Source: Methanobrevibacter sp.
GTDB taxonomy: Archaea; Methanobacteriota; Methanobacteria; Methanobacteriales; Methanobacteriaceae
Length of the DNA stretch: 9,255 bases
Assembly: GCA_031261945.1 (NCBI GenBank)
Contig: JAISIQ010000191.1
Coordinates: 1-9,255, forward strand
Direction of reading: 5' to 3'
Under the pieces are notes generated by a model. The model had not been told where the DNA came from. It did not search any database and saw only the letters and a list, made by a program, of their open reading frames with translations. Below are positions 7,330 through 9,255 of the stretch, in pieces; the first letter of the stretch is position 1; every line of letters starts with the position of its first letter. A program made the translations under genes and the position numbers.

Positions 7330-7355
7330 TTAGCAATCCTCACTTAATAATCCTC
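7326..7355 (-). promoter_or_regulatory. Tandemly duplicated ribosome-binding/start module with five-codon leader ORF
   Basis: On the plus strand cacttagcaatcct (7327-7340) and cacttaataatcct (7341-7354) are adjacent 14-bp units with 12 identities. On the coding strand each unit supplies GAGG followed eight bases later by GTG. The downstream GTG starts the JAMM gene. The upstream GTG (7341-7343) opens GTG-AGG-ATT-GCT-AAG-TGA, whose TGA (7326-7328) overlaps the JAMM start as GTGA, in a different frame. Whether the leader is translated is unknown. Confidence 0.6.
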
Positions 7356-7534
7356 AATTATATGATTTATCATTAATATCATTAATATTATTATCACCAA
7401 ATATAATTATTATAATTATTACAATTAGTATGTGCTAATACTACTAATACAGATAGAAATACTGATAATAATGATAATAATATTGAAAATAATGAAAATA
7501 TTAATAATACTATTAATACTAATAATACAAATTT
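7356..7534. repeat. A/T-rich spacer with AATACTAAT-type low complexity
   Basis: The spacer between the thg1-like stop and the JAMM leader. About 7361-7400 contains repeated cattaatat. About 7428-7530 consists of imperfect ACTAATAC and AATAATGAAAAT iterations, like the tract upstream of the plus-strand regulator. The JAMM promoter should lie in the left part, but I cannot single out one TATA box. Confidence 0.5.
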
Positions 7535-8248
7535 TTAAATAATATCTAATTCTTTAAAAAATTCTTCTTTAAATATAGGTAATTCCTTATCAATATTCAA
7601 TTTATTTTTATTATTATTGAATTTATAAATAGCTATTCCTCTTTTTTCATATCCTGGAAGGTTATTTAAATTAATTCCTTTTTGAAAAAGAAGTTCATGA
7701 ATATCAGAAGATTTGAGATCTTTTAATTTTTCTACAGTGTCTTTTGTAGAAAGGTCTTTCCTTAATGTCCAATATCCATAAGCATTAACACAATTTCTCC
7801 ATGCTTCGTCTTGTCTCCATTTAAAATAATTAGGAATTTCGTGAATAGCTACTGGAATTATTCTTGAATCAAAGGAAATAGGAATCTTTTTATCTAAAAT
7901 GGGATTAAAGCTATTAAAAGAGCTATTAAAAGATTTAATTAATTCAATTGTTAGCGAGCTTGAAGCTAAACTTGGAAAAACTGAATTTAATTTTTCAATT
8001 CTACCAGAAAAAGGAATATCTTTAAGTAGAATATTTATTTCATCTGAAAAAACATAAACAAAAGAAGGAGAAAACTCATTAAAAATAGCTTTAGCTGAAT
8101 TTTCCATAGCTTGAATGAAATTTAAGTCAAAGGGGCGATTTAAATCTAATTCCTTGGATAAACTATGAAAATTTCTCCCATCTAATCTTAAAATAATTTT
8201 AGATCCTTTAGGAACCTTTAAATCATTATAAGCTTCATAATCTTTCAT
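7535..8248 (-). CDS. Thg1-like tRNA 3'-5' polymerase / tRNA(His) guanylyltransferase
   Basis: Thg1 family enzymes add nucleotides in the 3'-to-5' direction, G-1 to tRNA-His or repair of 5'-truncated tRNAs in Thg1-like proteins. The 237 residues carry the family palm motifs: RLDGRNFHSL with metal ligand D23, FSDEINIL with D69-E70, FDSRIIPV, and YFKWRQDEAWRNCVNAYGYW. The C-terminal part matches the family layout ending in LLFQKGINLNNLPGYEKRGIAIYKF. The eukaryotic HINNLYNT element is replaced by RNCVNAYGYW, as expected for archaeal and bacterial forms. Which activity dominates here cannot be told without the tRNA-His gene. The start ATG (8246-8248) has AAGGA nine bases upstream. It is probably transcribed alone, with a 138-bp spacer separating it from nadX. 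One palindrome copy is read as GIAIY. Confidence 0.93.
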   Translation of the reverse strand: MKDYEAYNDLKVPKGSKIILRLDGRNFHSLSKELDLNRPFDLNFIQAMENSAKAIFNEFSPSFVYVFSDEINILLKDIPFSGRIEKLNSVFPSLASSSLTIELIKSFNSSFNSFNPILDKKIPISFDSRIIPVAIHEIPNYFKWRQDEAWRNCVNAYGYWTLRKDLSTKDTVEKLKDLKSSDIHELLFQKGINLNNLPGYEKRGIAIYKFNNNKNKLNIDKELPIFKEEFFKELDII

Positions 8249-8266
8249 TTTAATTCCTTTAATGTT

Positions 8267-8310
8267 TTTAGTATAGTTATTTAATATATTTAGTATAATT
8301 ATTTAATTAA
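8267..8310 (-). promoter_or_regulatory. Paired 22-bp direct repeat upstream of the thg1-like gene
   Basis: Units at 8267-8288 and 8289-8310 both begin tttagtata and continue with (g/a)ttatttaat. On the coding strand each reads ATTAAATAA(C/T)TATACTAAA. A TATA-like stretch TAAATATATTAAA sits across the junction (about 8281-8293), about 39 bp from the start. The TATACTAAA element and its pairing resemble the block upstream of tiaS. Confidence 0.45.
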
Positions 8311-8346
8311 TTATTTAATATAACTATATTCAATTATTATAATTTA

Positions 8347-8385
8347 ATTAGTAAACTTAATTAGTATATTTGATTAGTATATTTA
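8347..8385. repeat. Three 13-bp tandem units abutting the nadX stop
   Basis: attagtaaactta, attagtatatttg and attagtattta-like units (8347-8359, 8360-8372, 8373-8385) run directly into the nadX stop codon at 8387-8389, where a fourth partial unit attagg begins. Function is unknown; it could be slippage-derived spacer. Confidence 0.6.
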
Positions 8386-8386
8386 A

Positions 8387-9151
8387 TTAGGTCCCCATAA
8401 TAAAATTTTCATTTAAGCTCTTTAAAAGTTTAATAGCTGAATAAGCAGCTAACATGCTTGTTTTAGGATTTGCTTCACAAGGTAAATTTTCGGTACGGGT
8501 TGTAAATTCACCAAAATCTCCTTTAATAAAAATTTCATGGACATTTTTATCAACATTTGGATCAACAACTATCTTTACATCAACATCCATATTACAAGCT
8601 ATACTTAAAGCAGCAGCTACATTAATATTAACTGGAAACTTTTTAACAGCTTGAGAAGCTTTTCCTTCATATAAAACCTCTTCTTCAGAGGCAGGTTTAC
8701 CTAAAGATTGTGGTGGCTTTCTTGTGGTTAAAGTAGCTATTTGTATTTTGCCAATAGATGCAGCTTTAATTCCATCTAAACCAATAATAGCTCCAGAAGG
8801 GGCATAAATTATAGCATTATTCTCAGTAGCTATTTTAATCATTTCTTCTCTTAATTTATTATCCATAAGTGCTCCAACACTCATGACCATAAGATCTTTT
8901 CCTTTTTTTAATATATCTAATCCATATGTTTCAACAGAAATCGGAGAAGCAGATTCTAAAACTAAATCAACATTATCAATCATATCTTCAATGTTTAAAA
9001 CAGCTATTCCATTAGCTAATCTAGCTAAGTTTTCTGCTTTTTCAACATCATGATCATAGAAATATTTTATCTTTATGTTGCTATTTTTAGACATAAATTT
9101 ACTTGCTATTATATTAGCTATTGCCCCACATCCTAAAATTCCAACTATCAT
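8387..9151 (-). CDS. nadX: L-aspartate dehydrogenase NadX
   Basis: NadX oxidises L-aspartate with NAD(P) to iminoaspartate, which quinolinate synthase NadA condenses with dihydroxyacetone phosphate; many archaea use it in place of aspartate oxidase NadB. The 254 residues match the usual length. Visible features are an N-terminal Rossmann motif GCGAIA (7-12), a conserved SVGAL (91-95), [16 protein letters not shown] (116-131), TRKPP (143-147), the NVHE motif (203-206) whose H205 is the likely catalytic histidine, and the family ending [25 protein letters not shown] 9149-9151 follows GTGAT with three bases between, an archaeal ribosome site. nadA and nadC are not in this window. It holds no full ATAGCTAT copy, unlike all other genes here. 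Confidence 0.95.
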   Translation of the reverse strand: MIVGILGCGAIANIIASKFMSKNSNIKIKYFYDHDVEKAENLARLANGIAVLNIEDMIDNVDLVLESASPISVETYGLDILKKGKDLMVMSVGALMDNKLREEMIKIATENNAIIYAPSGAIIGLDGIKAASIGKIQIATLTTRKPPQSLGKPASEEEVLYEGKASQAVKKFPVNINVAAALSIACNMDVDVKIVVDPNVDKNVHEIFIKGDFGEFTTRTENLPCEANPKTSMLAAYSAIKLLKSLNENFIMGT

Positions 9152-9255
9152 AAAATCACACTATTTACTAAATTTGAAGATATTTTAATAAAAATAAAAA
9201 TAGAAACAATGAATAAAACCATAAATAAAAACAAAGATAATTAATAATTGATAAT
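9152..9255. other. Upstream region of nadX to window end
   Basis: About 100 bases of A-rich spacer with no gene. It must hold the nadX promoter; candidates such as TTAAAATAT (read on the minus strand near 9180-9190) are not distinct from background. Confidence 0.3.

Noticed and set aside
8454..8654. Plus-strand open frame of 66 codons
   Set aside because: Antisense to the conserved C-terminal half of nadX, with no ribosome site or family resemblance.
1..9255. CRISPR array, insertion sequence, tRNA or rRNA gene
   Set aside because: No regularly spaced long direct repeats with unique spacers, no transposase frame or terminal inverted repeats, and no stretch with tRNA- or rRNA-like G+C content were found on either strand.

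Overview
The window is about three-quarters A+T with gene-dense blocks separated by nearly pure A/T spacers. Its gene content is archaeal: TiaS (a tRNA-Ile2 modification enzyme known only from Archaea), a COG1395-type HTH regulator, archaeal-type aspartate dehydrogenase, a Thg1-like protein and a JAMM protease, with ribosome binding sites of the GGTGAT type. Composition and gene set suggest a methanogen of the Methanobacteriales, most like Methanobrevibacter. That placement is inference, since no rRNA gene is present.

Layout, left to right. (1) A minus-strand pair, tiaS (1200-2477) then an MmgE/PrpD-family gene (1-1169, cut by the window edge), 30 bp apart and probably one operon. (2) A 418-bp A/T-rich divergent spacer, then the only plus-strand gene, an XRE-type regulator (2896-3900). 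(3) A minus-strand operon, serA (4779-6350) followed by a TIM-barrel-like gene of unknown function (3966-4760). (4) A 550-bp spacer rich in TAA microsatellite, with one clean dyad centred on GTATAC. (5) Minus-strand genes with separate spacers: a JAMM/MPN protease (6901-7329), a Thg1-like tRNA guanylyltransferase (7535-8248) and nadX (8387-9151).

The genes form no single pathway. Two act on tRNA (TiaS, Thg1-like), two act in amino-acid/NAD metabolism (SerA makes serine precursor, NadX makes iminoaspartate for NAD), and one is a probable protein-processing peptidase.

Three things stand out. First, the palindrome ATAGCTAT occurs 21 times, 15 of them as the 10-mer AATAGCTATT, where well under one is expected by chance. 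It lies almost wholly inside genes and is read mostly as Ile-Ala-Ile (ATA-GCT-ATT), so it behaves like a highly iterated palindrome comparable to cyanobacterial HIP1. Second, tiaS and the TIM-barrel gene both lack any ATG, GTG or TTG where conserved protein must begin, yet each has a good ribosome binding site placing ATA or ATT at the usual start position. TiaS is itself the enzyme that enables AUA decoding. Third, the JAMM gene has a tandemly duplicated 14-bp ribosome-binding/start module that creates a five-codon leader ORF overlapping the real start.
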